DNA from: Paulinella micropora
Taxonomy: Eukaryota > Cercozoa > Imbricatea > Euglyphida
Direction: 5' to 3'
Length of the DNA: 64,000 bases
NCBI GenBank assembly: GCA_009731375.1
Contig: BJOX01000203.1
Span: 94,008 to 158,007, forward strand
Shown: positions 47,154 to 63,687 of the stretch, piece after piece
Layout of the letters: the number at the start of each line of letters is the position of its first letter
Numbering within the stretch: the stretch's first letter is position 1
Position numbers and translations under genes: made by a program
Notes under the pieces: model-generated
Databases searched by the model: none
Seen by the model: the letters and a program-made list of their open reading frames with translations, nothing else
What the model was told of the DNA's origin: nothing

Positions 47154-47207
47154 TACTTACTTTACTTACTTACTTACTTTACTTGCTTACTTACTTTACT
47201 TACTTAC

Positions 47208-47241
<34 letters not shown>

Positions 47242-47279
47242 AACTTACTTACTAACTTTACTTAATTACTCACTTCCTC

Positions 47280-47339
<60 letters not shown>

Positions 47340-47458
47340 TACTTTACTGCTTTACTTACTTACTTACTTACTGACTTTCTTTACTTACTTACTTACTTTA
47401 CTTACTTACTTACTTTACTTACTTTACTTACTTTACTTACTTTGCTTACTTTACTTAC

Positions 47459-47505
<47 letters not shown>

Positions 47506-47583
47506 TACTTACTTACTTACTTTACTTACTTTACTTACTTACTTACTTACTTACTTACTCACTTACTTACTTACTTGCTTTAA

Positions 47584-47629
<46 letters not shown>

Positions 47630-47630
47630 G

Positions 47631-47663
<33 letters not shown>

Positions 47664-47749
47664 TACTTATTTACTTATATACTTACTTTCCTTACTTACT
47701 TACTTACTTACTTTACTTACTTTACTTACTTACTTACTTACTTTCTTAC

Positions 47750-47780
<31 letters not shown>

Positions 47781-47855
47781 TACTTACTTTACTTACTTAC
47801 TGACTTTACTTGCTTACTTACTTTACTTGCTTACTTACTTTACTTATTTACTTAC

Positions 47856-47897
<42 letters not shown>

Positions 47898-47910
47898 AAC
47901 TTTACTTTAC

Positions 47911-47953
<43 letters not shown>

Positions 47954-47993
47954 TACTTTACTACTTTACTTACTTACTTACTTACTTACTGAC

Positions 47994-48024
<31 letters not shown>

Positions 48025-48069
48025 TACTTACTTACTTACTTTACTTTACTTTACTTTACTTTACTTTAC

Positions 48070-48100
<31 letters not shown>

Positions 48101-48158
48101 GCTTACTTACTTACTTACTTACTTTACTTACTTTACTTACTTTGCTTACTTTACTTAC

Positions 48159-48193
<35 letters not shown>

Positions 48194-48274
48194 TATTACT
48201 TTACTTACTTTATTACTTTACTTACTTTACTTACTTACTTACTTACTTACTCACTCACTTACTTACTTGCTTTA

Positions 48275-48318
<44 letters not shown>

Positions 48319-48397
48319 TACTTATTTACTTATTTACTTACTTTCCTTACTTTACTTACTTACTTACTTTGCTTACTTTACTTACTTACTTACTTAC

Positions 48398-48432
<35 letters not shown>

Positions 48433-48503
48433 TACTTACTTTACTTACTTACTTAATTTACTTGCTTACTTACTTTACTTGCTTACTTACTTTACTTACT
48501 TAC

Positions 48504-48541
<38 letters not shown>

Positions 48542-48579
48542 AACTTACTTACTAACTTTACTTAATTACTCACTTCCTC

Positions 48580-48635
<56 letters not shown>

Positions 48636-48714
48636 TACTTTACTGCTTTACTTACTTACTTACTTACTGACTTTCTTTACTTACTTACTTACTTTACTTA
48701 CTTACTTACTTTAC

Positions 48715-48795
<81 letters not shown>

Positions 48796-48838
48796 TTTAC
48801 TTACTTATTTACTTACTTGCTTACTTACTTTACTTTAC

Positions 48839-48930
<92 letters not shown>

Positions 48931-49252
48931 TACTTACTTACTTACTTACTTTACTTACTTACTTACTTACTTACTTTCTTACTTTCTTACTTTACTTACT
49001 TACTGACTTACTAACTTACGTACTTACTTACCTACTTTACCTCTTTTACCTCCTTTACTTACTTTACTTACTTACTTACTTACTTACTGACTTTACTTAC
49101 TTACTTACTTACTTAGTTTACTTACTTACTTACTTTACTTTACTTTACTTTACTTTACTTTACTTACTTACTTACTTACTTACTTGCTTACTTACTTACT
49201 TACTTACTTTACTTACTTTACTTACTTTACTTACTTTGCTTACTTTACTTAC

Positions 49253-49295
<43 letters not shown>

Positions 49296-49376
49296 TATTA
49301 CTTTACTTACTTTATTACTTTACTTACTTTACTTACTTACTTACTTACTTACTCACTCACTTACTTACTTGCTTTA

Positions 49377-49431
<55 letters not shown>

Positions 49432-49437
49432 GTACTG

Positions 49438-49474
<37 letters not shown>

Positions 49475-49532
49475 TACTTATTTACTTATTTACTTACTTT
49501 CCTTACTTTACTTACTTACTTACTTTGCTTAC

Positions 49533-49596
<64 letters not shown>

Positions 49597-49667
49597 TACT
49601 TACTTTACTTACTTACTTACTTTACTTGCTTACTTACTTTACTTGCTTACTTACTTTACTTACTTAC

Positions 49668-49705
<38 letters not shown>

Positions 49706-49743
49706 AACTTACTTACTAACTTTACTTAATTACTCACTTCCTC

Positions 49744-49795
<52 letters not shown>

Positions 49796-49870
49796 TACTT
49801 TACTGCTTTACTTACTTACTTACTTACTGACTTTCTTTACTTACTTACTTTACTTACTTACTTACTTTAC

Positions 49871-49951
<81 letters not shown>

Positions 49952-49994
49952 TTTACTTACTTATTTACTTACTTGCTTACTTACTTTACTTTAC

Positions 49995-50086
<92 letters not shown>

Positions 50087-50345
50087 TACTTACTTACTTA
50101 CTTACTTTACTTACTTACTTACTTACTTACTTTCTTACTTTCTTACTTTACTTACTTACTGACTTACTTACTTACGTACTTACTTACCTACTTTACCTCT
50201 TTTACCTCCTTTACTTACTTTACTTACTTACTTTACTTACTTACTTACTTACGTACTTACTTACTTACTTACTTTACTTTCTTACTTACTTACTTACTTA
50301 CTCACTTACTTACTTACTTACTCACTTACTTACTTACTTACTTGC

Positions 50346-50411
<66 letters not shown>

Positions 50412-50561
50412 AACTTTACTTTACTTTACTTACTTACTCACTTACTCACTTACTTACTTACTTACTTTACTTTACTACTTTACTTACTTACTTACTTACT
50501 GACTTTACTTACTTACTTACTTACTTACTTTACTTACTTACTTTATTTTACTTTACTTTAC

Positions 50562-50592
<31 letters not shown>

Positions 50593-50652
50593 GCTTACTT
50601 ACTTTACTTACTTTACTTACTTTACTTACTTTACTTACTTTACTTACTTGAC

Positions 50653-50700
<48 letters not shown>

Positions 50701-50744
50701 TTTACTTACTAACTTTACTTTACTTTACTTACTTACTTACTTAC

Positions 50745-50787
<43 letters not shown>

Positions 50788-50826
50788 TACTTACTTTACT
50801 TACTTGACTTACTTTACTTACTTGAC

Positions 50827-50882
<56 letters not shown>

Positions 50883-50900
50883 TTTACTTACTAACTTTAC

Positions 50901-50935
<35 letters not shown>

Positions 50936-51037
50936 TACTTTACTACTTTACTAACTTACTTACTTACTTACTGACTTTACTTACTTACTTACTTACTTAC
51001 TTTACTTACTTACTTACTTTACTTTACTTTACTTTAC

Positions 51038-51068
<31 letters not shown>

Positions 51069-51116
51069 GCTTACTTACTTACTTACTTACTTTACTTACT
51101 TTCTTACTTTGCTTAC

Positions 51117-51147
<31 letters not shown>

Positions 51148-51231
51148 TACTTACTTTACTTACTTTATTACTTTACTTACTTACTTACTTACTTACTTAC
51201 TCACTTACTTACTTACTTACTTTACTTACTC

Positions 51232-51274
<43 letters not shown>

Positions 51275-51392
51275 GTACTTACTTACTTACTTACTTACTT
51301 ACTTTACTTATTTACTTATTTACTTACTTTCCTTACTTTACTTACTTACTTACTTTACTTACTTTACTTACTTACTTACTTACTTTACTTAC

Positions 51393-51443
<51 letters not shown>

Positions 51444-51591
51444 TACTTATTTTACTACTTACTTTACTTACTTTGCTTACTTACTTACTTATTTACTTTA
51501 CTTACTTACTTCTTACTTACTTACTTACTTACTTTACTTACTTACTTACTTACTTACTTTACTTGCTTACTTACTTTACTTGCTTACTTAC

Positions 51592-51649
<58 letters not shown>

Positions 51650-51799
51650 AACTTTACTTTACTTTACTTACTTACTCACTTACTCACTTACTTACTTACT
51701 TACTTTACTTTACTACTTTACTTACTTACTTACTTACTGACTTTACTTACTTACTTACTTACTTACTTTACTTACTTACTTTATTTTACTTTACTTTAC

Positions 51800-51834
<35 letters not shown>

Positions 51835-51873
51835 TACTTACTTTACTTACTTGACTTACTTTACTTACTTGAC

Positions 51874-51909
<36 letters not shown>

Positions 51910-51932
51910 TTTACTTACTAACTTTATTTTAC

Positions 51933-51975
<43 letters not shown>

Positions 51976-52281
51976 TACTTTACTACTTTACTTACTTACT
52001 TACTTACTTACTGACTTTACTTACTTACTTACTTACTTACTTTACTTACTTACTTACTTTACTTTACTTTACTTTACTTTACTTACTTACTTACTTACTT
52101 ACTTGCTTACTTACTTACTTACTTACTTTACTTACTTTATTTACTTTGCTTACTTTGCTTACTTTACTTACTTTACTTACTTACTTACTTACTTACTTAC
52201 TAACTTACTTACTTACTTACTTACTTTATTACTTTACTTACTTACTTACTTACTTACTTACTCACTTACTTACTTACTTAC

Positions 52282-52331
<50 letters not shown>

Positions 52332-52332
52332 G

Positions 52333-52365
<33 letters not shown>

Positions 52366-52438
52366 TACTTTACTTTCCTTACTTTACTTACTTACTTACT
52401 TTACTTACTTTACTTACTTACTTACTTACTTTACTTAC

Positions 52439-52484
<46 letters not shown>

Positions 52485-52651
52485 AACTTACTTACTTACT
52501 TACTTTACTTATTTTACTACTTACTTTACTTACTTTGCTTACTTACTTACTTACTTACTTTACTTACTTTACTTACTTACTTACTTACTTAATTTACTTA
52601 CTTACTTACTTACTTACTTTACTTGCTTACTTACTTTACTTGCTTACTTAC

Positions 52652-52706
<55 letters not shown>

Positions 52707-52735
52707 TACTTACTTTACTTACTTTACTTACTTAC

Positions 52736-52782
<47 letters not shown>

Positions 52783-52795
52783 TACTTTACTTTAC

Positions 52796-52851
<56 letters not shown>

Positions 52852-52855
52852 TTGC

Positions 52856-52895
<40 letters not shown>

Positions 52896-52953
52896 TACTT
52901 ATTTACTTATTTACTTACTTTACTTACTTTGCTTACTTACTTACTTTACTTAC

Positions 52954-53012
<59 letters not shown>

Positions 53013-53062
53013 TACTTACTCACTTACTTACTTATTGTATTTACTTACTTACTTACTTACTA

Positions 53063-53103
<41 letters not shown>

Positions 53104-53106
53104 TTG

Positions 53107-53147
<41 letters not shown>

Positions 53148-53210
53148 GCTTACTTTACTTATTTACTTTTACTTACTTTACTTACTTTACTTACTTACTT
53201 ACTTTACTTA

Positions 53211-53250
<40 letters not shown>

Positions 53251-53301
53251 TACTTACTTTACTTACTTACTTACTTACTTACTTATTTACTTTACTTACT
53301 A

Positions 53302-53337
<36 letters not shown>

Positions 53338-53346
53338 TACTTATTA

Positions 53347-53386
<40 letters not shown>

Positions 53387-53453
53387 TACTTATTTACTTA
53401 TTTACTTACTTTACTTACTTTACTTACTTATTTACTTTACTTACTTTACTTAC

Positions 53454-53521
<68 letters not shown>

Positions 53522-53529
53522 TACTTTAC

Positions 53530-53576
<47 letters not shown>

Positions 53577-53665
53577 TACTTTACTTACTTATTTACTTAC
53601 TTACTTACTTATTTACTTTACTTTTTTACTTTACTTACTTGACTTACTTTACTTACTTGACTTAC

Positions 53666-53697
<32 letters not shown>

Positions 53698-53725
53698 TTG
53701 TATTTACTTACTTACTTACTTACTA

Positions 53726-53758
<33 letters not shown>

Positions 53759-53761
53759 TTG

Positions 53762-53794
<33 letters not shown>

Positions 53795-53830
53795 TTCTTA
53801 CTTACTTTACTTACTTACTTACTTTACTTA

Positions 53831-53900
<70 letters not shown>

Positions 53901-53905
53901 TTTAC

Positions 53906-53964
<59 letters not shown>

Positions 53965-53973
53965 TACTTACTA

Positions 53974-54017
<44 letters not shown>

Positions 54018-54095
54018 TACTTATTTACTTATTTACTTACTTTACTTACTTATTTACTTTACTTACTTTACTTACTTTACTTACTTACTTACTTA

Positions 54096-54179
<84 letters not shown>

Positions 54180-54317
54180 TACTTTACTTACTTATTTACT
54201 TACTTACTTACTTACTTACTTATTTACTTACTTACTTACTTACTTACTTCTTTACTTTACTTTTTTACTTTTACTTACTTTACTTACTTTACTTACTTAC
54301 TTTACTTACTTTACTTA

Positions 54318-54361
<44 letters not shown>

Positions 54362-54634
54362 TCTTACTTTACTTACTTTACTTACTTACTTACTCACTCA
54401 CTTACTTACTTATTTACTTTACTTATTTACTTTACTTACTTACTTACTTACTAACTTACTTACTTACTTTACTTACTTTACTACTTACTTTACTTACTTT
54501 GCTTACTTACTTGCTTACTTACTTTACTTACTTACATCTTACTTACTTTACTTACTTACGTACTTACTTTACTTACTTACTTACTTACTTTACTTGCTTA
54601 CTTACTTTACTTGCTTACTTACTTTACTTACTTG

Positions 54635-54665
<31 letters not shown>

Positions 54666-54745
54666 GCTTACTTACTTACTTGCTTACTTTTACTTATTTA
54701 CTTTTACTTACTTTACTTACTTTACTTACTTACTTACTTTACTTA

Positions 54746-54789
<44 letters not shown>

Positions 54790-54796
54790 TACTTAC

Positions 54797-54835
<39 letters not shown>

Positions 54836-54841
54836 TATTAC

Positions 54842-54879
<38 letters not shown>

Positions 54880-54899
54880 CACTTACTTACTTGCTTTAC

Positions 54900-54969
<70 letters not shown>

Positions 54970-55072
54970 GTACTTATTTACTTATTTACTTACTTTCCTT
55001 ACTTTACTTACTTACTTACTTTACTTACTTTACTTACTTATTTACTTACTTACTTACTTACTTTACTTACTT

Positions 55073-55115
<43 letters not shown>

Positions 55116-55348
55116 AACTTTCTTACTAACTTACTTACTAACTTTACTTACTTACTCACTTACTCACTTACTTACTTACTTTACTTTACTGCTTTACTTA
55201 CTTACTTACTGACTTTACTTACTTACTTACTTACTTACTGACTTTATTTACTTTACTTTACTTTACTTTACTTTACTTACTTACTTACTTACTTACTTTA
55301 CTTACTTTACTTACTTTACTTACTTACTTACTTACTTACTTTACTTAC

Positions 55349-55407
<59 letters not shown>

Positions 55408-55415
55408 TACTTTAC

Positions 55416-55471
<56 letters not shown>

Positions 55472-55474
55472 TTG

Positions 55475-55508
<34 letters not shown>

Positions 55509-55536
55509 TTGTATTTACTTACTTACTTACTTACTA

Positions 55537-55585
<49 letters not shown>

Positions 55586-55588
55586 TTG

Positions 55589-55633
<45 letters not shown>

Positions 55634-55764
55634 GCTTACTTTACTTATTTACTTTTACTTACTTTACTTACTTTACTTACTTACTTACTTTACTTATTTT
55701 ACTTACTTACTTACTTTCTTACTTTACTTACTTACTTTACTTACTTACTTACTTACTTATTTAC

Positions 55765-55819
<55 letters not shown>

Positions 55820-55828
55820 TACTTACTA

Positions 55829-55880
<52 letters not shown>

Positions 55881-55958
55881 TACTTATTTACTTATTTACT
55901 TACTTTACTTACTTATTTACTTTACTTACTTTACTTACTTTACTTACTTACTTACTTA

Positions 55959-56054
<96 letters not shown>

Positions 56055-56093
56055 TACTTTACTTACTTATTTACTTACTTACTTACTTACTTA

Positions 56094-56124
<31 letters not shown>

Positions 56125-56189
56125 TACTTTACTTTTTTACTTTTACTTACTTTACTTACTTTACTTACTTACTTTACTTACTTTACTTA

Positions 56190-56237
<48 letters not shown>

Positions 56238-56318
56238 TCTTACTTTACTTACTTTACTTACTTACTTACTCACTCACTTACTTACTTATTTACTTTACTT
56301 ATTTACTTTACTTACTTA

Positions 56319-56328
56319 NNNNNNNNNN
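56319..56328. other. Assembly gap (10 N)
   Basis: Short nominal gap in ACTT sequence. Confidence 0.99.
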
Positions 56329-56415
56329 TTGTACTTACTTACTTGCTTACTTGCTTACTTTACTTATTTACTTTTACTTACTTTACTTACTTTACTTACT
56401 TACTTACTTTACTTA

Positions 56416-56451
<36 letters not shown>

Positions 56452-56488
56452 TACTTACTTTACTTACTTACTTAACTTACTTTACTTA

Positions 56489-56532
<44 letters not shown>

Positions 56533-56805
56533 TCTTACTTTACTTACTTTACTTACTTACTTACTCACTCACTTACTTACTTATTTACTTTACTTATTTA
56601 CTTTACTTACTTACTTACTTACTAACTTACTTACTTACTTTACTTACTTTACTACTTACTTTACTTACTTTGCTTACTTACTTGCTTACTTACTTTACTT
56701 ACTTACATCTTACTTACTTTACTTACTTACGTACTTACTTTACTTACTTACTTACTTACTTTACTTGCTTACTTACTTTACTTGCTTACTTACTTTACTT
56801 ACTTG

Positions 56806-56836
<31 letters not shown>

Positions 56837-56916
56837 GCTTACTTACTTACTTGCTTACTTTTACTTATTTACTTTTACTTACTTTACTTACTTTACTTAC
56901 TTACTTACTTTACTTA

Positions 56917-56960
<44 letters not shown>

Positions 56961-56967
56961 TACTTAC

Positions 56968-57006
<39 letters not shown>

Positions 57007-57058
57007 TATTACTTTACTTACTTACTTACTTACTTACTCACTTACTTACTTGCTTTAC

Positions 57059-57112
<54 letters not shown>

Positions 57113-57113
57113 G

Positions 57114-57154
<41 letters not shown>

Positions 57155-57224
57155 TACTTATTTACTTATTTACTTACTTTCCTTACTTTACTTACTTACT
57201 TACTTTACTTACTTACTTACTTAC

Positions 57225-57278
<54 letters not shown>

Positions 57279-57439
57279 AACTTACTTACTAACTTACTTA
57301 CTAACTTTACTTACTTACTCACTTACTCACTTACTTACTTACTTTACTTTACTGCTTTACTTACTTACTTACTGACTTTACTTACTTACTTACTAACTTA
57401 CTGACTTTATTTACTTTACTTTACTTTACTTTACTTTAC

Positions 57440-57470
<31 letters not shown>

Positions 57471-57504
57471 TACTTACTTTACTTACTTTACTTACTTTAC
57501 TTAC

Positions 57505-57543
<39 letters not shown>

Positions 57544-57550
57544 TACTTAC

Positions 57551-57683
<133 letters not shown>

Positions 57684-57750
57684 TACTTATTTACTTATTT
57701 ACTTACTTTACTTACATTACTTACTTATTTACTTACTTTACTTTACTTAC

Positions 57751-57866
<116 letters not shown>

Positions 57867-57997
57867 TACTTTACTTACTCATTTACTTACTTACTTACTT
57901 ACTTACTTATTGTACTTACTTACTTACTTACTTACTTTACTTTTTTACTTTTACTTACTTTACTTACTTTACTTACTTACTTTACTTACTTTACTTA

Positions 57998-58033
<36 letters not shown>

Positions 58034-58235
58034 TCTTACTTTACTTACTTTACTTACTTACTCACTCACTTACTTACTTATTTACTTTACTTATTTACTT
58101 TACTTACTTACTTACTTACTAACTTATTTACTTACTTTACTTACTTTACTACTTACTTTACTTACTTTGCTTACTTACTTGCTTACTTACTTTACTTACT
58201 TACATCTTACTTACTTTACTTACTTACGTACTTAC

Positions 58236-58289
<54 letters not shown>

Positions 58290-58450
58290 AACTTACTTAC
58301 TAACTTACTTACTAACTTTACTTACTTACTCACTTACTCACTTACTTACTTACTTTACTTTACTGCTTTACTTACTTACTTACTGACTTTACTTACTTAC
58401 TTACTAACTTACTGACTTTATTTACTTTACTTTACTTTACTTTACTTTAC

Positions 58451-58481
<31 letters not shown>

Positions 58482-58515
58482 TACTTACTTTACTTACTTT
58501 ACTTACTTTACTTAC

Positions 58516-58554
<39 letters not shown>

Positions 58555-58561
58555 TACTTAC

Positions 58562-58640
<79 letters not shown>

Positions 58641-58648
58641 TACTTTAC

Positions 58649-58700
<52 letters not shown>

Positions 58701-58811
58701 TTGTACTTACTTACTTACTAACTTACTTACTTACTTACTTACTTACCTACTTTACTTACTTTACTTATTTACTTACTTTACTTACTTTACTTACTTACTT
58801 ACTTTACTTAC

Positions 58812-58845
<34 letters not shown>

Positions 58846-58865
58846 CACTTACTTACTTGCTTTAC

Positions 58866-58939
<74 letters not shown>

Positions 58940-58940
58940 G

Positions 58941-58973
<33 letters not shown>

Positions 58974-58992
58974 TACTTACTTATTGTATTTT

Positions 58993-59076
<84 letters not shown>

Positions 59077-59186
59077 TTGTACTTACTTACTTACTTACTT
59101 ATTACTTACTTACTTACTTACTTGCTTACTTTACTTATTTACTTTTACTTACTTTACTTACTTTACTTACTTACTTACTTTACTTA

Positions 59187-59218
<32 letters not shown>

Positions 59219-59225
59219 TACTTAC

Positions 59226-59257
<32 letters not shown>

Positions 59258-59262
59258 TTTAC

Positions 59263-59301
<39 letters not shown>

Positions 59302-59392
59302 TACTTACTTATTTACTTACTTACTTACTTACTTTACTTATTTACTTATTTACTTACTTTACTTACATTACTTACTTATTTACTTACTTTAC

Positions 59393-59467
<75 letters not shown>

Positions 59468-59468
59468 A

Positions 59469-59500
<32 letters not shown>

Positions 59501-59515
59501 TTCTTTACTTACCCA

Positions 59516-59547
<32 letters not shown>

Positions 59548-59640
59548 TTGTACTTACTTACTTACTTACTTTACTTACTTACTTACTTACTTACTTTACT
59601 TGCTTACTTACTTTACTTGCTTACTTACTTTACTTACTTG

Positions 59641-59679
<39 letters not shown>

Positions 59680-59738
59680 GCTTACTTTACTTATTTACTT
59701 TTACTTACTTTACTTACTTTACTTACTTACTTTACTTA

Positions 59739-59782
<44 letters not shown>

Positions 59783-59789
59783 TACTTAC

Positions 59790-59828
<39 letters not shown>

Positions 59829-59838
59829 TATTACTTTA

Positions 59839-59872
<34 letters not shown>

Positions 59873-59892
59873 CACTTACTTACTTGCTTTAC

Positions 59893-59950
<58 letters not shown>

Positions 59951-59951
59951 G

Positions 59952-59988
<37 letters not shown>

Positions 59989-60046
59989 TACTTATTTACT
60001 TATTTACTTACTTTCCTTACTTTACTTACTTACTTACTTTACTTAC

Positions 60047-60077
<31 letters not shown>

Positions 60078-60086
60078 TACTTACTT

Positions 60087-60133
<47 letters not shown>

Positions 60134-60346
60134 AACTTTCTTTCTAACTTACTTACTAACTTTACTTACTTACTCACTTACTCACTTACTTACTTACTTT
60201 ACTTTACTGCTTTACTTACTTACTTACTGACTTTACTTACTTACTTACTTACTTACTGACTTTATTTACTTTACTTTACTTTACTTTACTTTACTTTACT
60301 TACTTACTTACTTACTTACTTTACTTACTTTACTTACTTTACTTAC

Positions 60347-60377
<31 letters not shown>

Positions 60378-60384
60378 TACTTAC

Positions 60385-60447
<63 letters not shown>

Positions 60448-60460
60448 TACTTTACTTTAC

Positions 60461-60516
<56 letters not shown>

Positions 60517-60623
60517 TTGTACTTACTTACTTACTAACTTACTTACTTACTTACTTACCTACTTTACTTACTTTACTTATTTACTTACTTTACTTACTTT
60601 ACTTACTTACTTACTTTACTTAC

Positions 60624-60682
<59 letters not shown>

Positions 60683-60732
60683 TACTTACTTACTTACTTA
60701 CTTATTGTATTTACTTACTTACTTACTTACTA

Positions 60733-60773
<41 letters not shown>

Positions 60774-60879
60774 TTGTACTTACTGACTTACTTACTTATT
60801 ACTTACTTACTTACTTGCTTACTTTACTTATTTACTTTTACTTACTTTACTTACTTTACTTACTTACTTACTTTACTTA

Positions 60880-60915
<36 letters not shown>

Positions 60916-60967
60916 TACTTACTTTACTTACTTACTCACTTACTTACTTACTTACTTACTTATTTAC

Positions 60968-61051
<84 letters not shown>

Positions 61052-61109
61052 TACTTATTTACTTATTTACTTACTTTACTTACATAACTTACTTATTTAC
61101 TTACTTTAC

Positions 61110-61152
<43 letters not shown>

Positions 61153-61181
61153 TACTTACTTACTTACTTACTTACTTACTA

Positions 61182-61213
<32 letters not shown>

Positions 61214-61339
61214 TTCTTTACTTACTCATTTACTTACTTGCTTACTTACTTACTTATTGTACTTACTTACTTACTTACTTTACTTTTTTACTTTTACTTA
61301 CTTTACTTACTTTACTTACTTACTTACTTACTTTACTTA

Positions 61340-61371
<32 letters not shown>

Positions 61372-61594
61372 TCTTACTTTACTTACTTTACTTACTTACT
61401 TACTCACTCACTTACTTACTTACTTACTTACTTACTTATTTACTTTACTTACTTACTTACTTACTTACTAACTTACTTACTTACTTTACTTACTTTACTA
61501 CTTACTTTACTTACTTTACTTACTTACTTACTTACTTTACTTACTTACTTACTTACTTACTTTACTTGCTTACTTACTTTACTTGCTTACTTAC

Positions 61595-61653
<59 letters not shown>

Positions 61654-61780
61654 GCTTACTTTACTTATTTACTTTTACTTACTTTACTTTACTTACTTAC
61701 TTACTTTACTTATTTTACTTACTTACTTACTTACTTACTTTACTTACTTTACTTACTGACTTACTTACTTACTTATTTAC

Positions 61781-61811
<31 letters not shown>

Positions 61812-61858
61812 TACTTACTAACTTACTTACTTACTTACTTACTTACTTTACTTACTTA

Positions 61859-61887
61859 CTAACCCTAACCCTAACCCTAACCCTAAC
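61859..61887. repeat. Interstitial telomere-type tract (CCCTAA)4
   Basis: CTAACCCTAACCCTAACCCT + AACCCTAAC, i.e. four units of the TTAGGG telomere repeat, between ACTT runs, about 740 bases before exon N. It is too short to be a chromosome end and sequence continues on both sides. Confidence 0.9.
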
Positions 61888-61953
61888 TTCAATTTACTTA
61901 CTTTACTTACTTTACTTACTTATTTACTTACTTACTTTACTTACTTTACTTAC

Positions 61954-62037
<84 letters not shown>

Positions 62038-62052
62038 TACTTTACTTACTTA

Positions 62053-62104
<52 letters not shown>

Positions 62105-62211
62105 TTGTCCTTACTTACTTACTTACTTACGTACTTACTTACTTACTTTACTTTTTTACTTTTACTTACTTTACTTACTTTACTTACTTACTTACTTACT
62201 TACTTTACTTA

Positions 62212-62283
<72 letters not shown>

Positions 62284-62527
62284 TACTTACTTTACTTACT
62301 TACTTACTCACTTACTTACTTACTTATTTACTTATTTACTTTACTTACTTACTTACTTACTTATTTACTTTACTTACTTTACTACTTACTTTACTTACTT
62401 TGCTTACTTACTTGCTTACTTACTTTACTTACTTACATCTTACTTACTTTACTTACTTACTTACTTACTTTACTTACTTACTTACTTACTTACTTTACTT
62501 GCTTACTTACTTTACTTGCTTACTTAC

Positions 62528-62558
<31 letters not shown>

Positions 62559-62559
62559 G

Positions 62560-62602
<43 letters not shown>

Positions 62603-62629
62603 TACTTACTTACTTACTTACTTACTTAG

Positions 62630-62720
62630 GAAAGTTTCACTGACCTGGGCAAGGGCCTCTTGACGATCGAGCTAGCGAAGTTCGTTAAAAAAGCCTTCGA
62701 TGTGTTCTTTGCAATCCTAA
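62630..62720 (+). CDS. DOCK exon N: helical region after DHR-1 (91 bp)
   Basis: The acceptor is one base change in the array (TTAC to TTAG). Phase 0: ESFTDLGKGLLTIELAKFVK then KAFDVFFAIL plus one base before GTAAGT. Joined to exon M it gives ...IFNWK-ESFTDLGKGL..., collinear with 'LLKWR...xxxxxxVxGEE(V/I)VKFLQDTLDALFNI' (KF, D, F-x-I positions agree). The intron after it is (AAGT)n on this strand. The last ~22 bases are repeated immediately before exon O (63132-63154). Confidence 0.88.
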
Positions 62721-62985
62721 GTAAGTAAGTAAGTAAGCAAAGTAAGTAAGTAAGTAAGTAAAGTAAGTAAGTAAGCAAAGTAAGTAAGTAAGTAAGTAAA
62801 GTAAGTAAGTAAGTAAGTAAGTAAAGTAAGTAAGTAAGTAAAGTAAGTAAGTAAGTAAAGTAAGTAAGTAAAGTGAGTAAGTAAGTAAGGTAAGTAAGTA
62901 AGTGAAGTAAGTAAGAAAAAGTAAGTAAAGTAATAAAGTAAGTAAATAAAGTAAGTAATTAAGTCAGTAAGTAAGTAAGTAAGTA

Positions 62986-63020
<35 letters not shown>

Positions 63021-63155
63021 GTAAGTAAGCAAAGTAAGTAAAGTAAGTAAGTAAGTAAGTAAAGTTAGTAAGTAAGTAAGTAAGTAAGTAAGTAAAGTAA
63101 GTAAGTAAGTAAGTAAAGTAAGTAAGTGTGTTGGATGTGTTCTTTGCTATACTAG
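62721..63155. repeat. (AAGT)n intron N/O flanked by an exon duplication
   Basis: From the donor GTAAGTAAGTAAG the intron is AAGT/AAAGTAAG to about 63127, opposite in strand to the 43.8 kb array. 63132-63154 (GGATGTGTTCTTTGCTATAC + TAG) repeats the last ~22 bases of exon N and ends in the acceptor of exon O. Confidence 0.92.
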
Positions 63156-63184
63156 GCGCTGAGGACTTCGCGTCGTGCCACATG
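63156..63184 (+). CDS. DOCK micro-exon O (29 bp)
   Basis: Two bases complete Ser, then AEDFASCHM, with phase 0 end at ATG|GTATGT. It joins exon N in frame (FFAIL-S-AEDF). The intronic bases just upstream read DVFFAIL in the exon's own frame and run into G-AEDFASCHM without interruption, so N and O were probably one exon before an intron arose between them. Family members have the variable 'MMEN/LDDN...' loop here. Confidence 0.8.
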
Positions 63185-63348
63185 GTATGTATGCATGCAT
63201 GTATGTGTGTATATATGTATGTATATATGTATATATGTATGCATGTATGCATGTATGCATGTATTTAGGTATGTAGGTATGTATGTAATGTATGTAATGT
63301 AGTAGTGTAATGTATGTATGTATGCATGCATGCATGTATGTATGTATG

Positions 63349-63380
<32 letters not shown>

Positions 63381-63558
63381 CATGTGTATGTATGCATGCA
63401 TGTAAGTACGTATGTATGTATGTAATGTATATATGCATGCACATGCATATGCGTATGCATGTGAGAAGAAAGAGAAAGAAAAAGCCATATGAAAGAGCAA
63501 AAAACTAAGCATGGGGTTGAAATATACATCCGAATACCAGATAGATAGATGGATAGAC

Positions 63559-63608
<50 letters not shown>
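63185..63608. repeat. (ATGT)n and (GATA)n intron O/P
   Basis: Starts at donor GTATGTATGCATG and runs as ATGT/ATGC to 63460, followed by about 75 unique bases (GAGAAGAAAGAGAAAG...ATACCAG) and (GATA)n, whose last TAG is the acceptor of exon P. Confidence 0.9.
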
Positions 63609-63610
<2 letters not shown>

Positions 63611-63687
63611 CTATTTGATAATCAATGCGGCGTTCAACGCCATCTCGCACTCGCTCTCCCTGCTACTTGATAAGAAGTATTTTACAT
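63609..63687 (+). CDS. DOCK exon P: helical repeat (79 bp, last exon seen)
   Basis: Phase 0 start after (GATA)n ending TAG: IYLIINAAFNAISHSLSLLL then DKKYFT plus one base before GTATAT. It parallels 'LVFDALVFIIGLIADRKFQHF' of the family (hydrophobic helix, D-(R/K)-K-(F/Y)). A copy of the LSLLLDKKY part with a different following GT (AAATAT|GTTA) lies at 63961-63996, at the window edge, so the donor choice is uncertain. The gene continues beyond the window. Confidence 0.78.

Noticed and set aside
61859-61887. Chromosome end
   Set aside because: Only four telomere units, with array and coding exons continuing on the far side.
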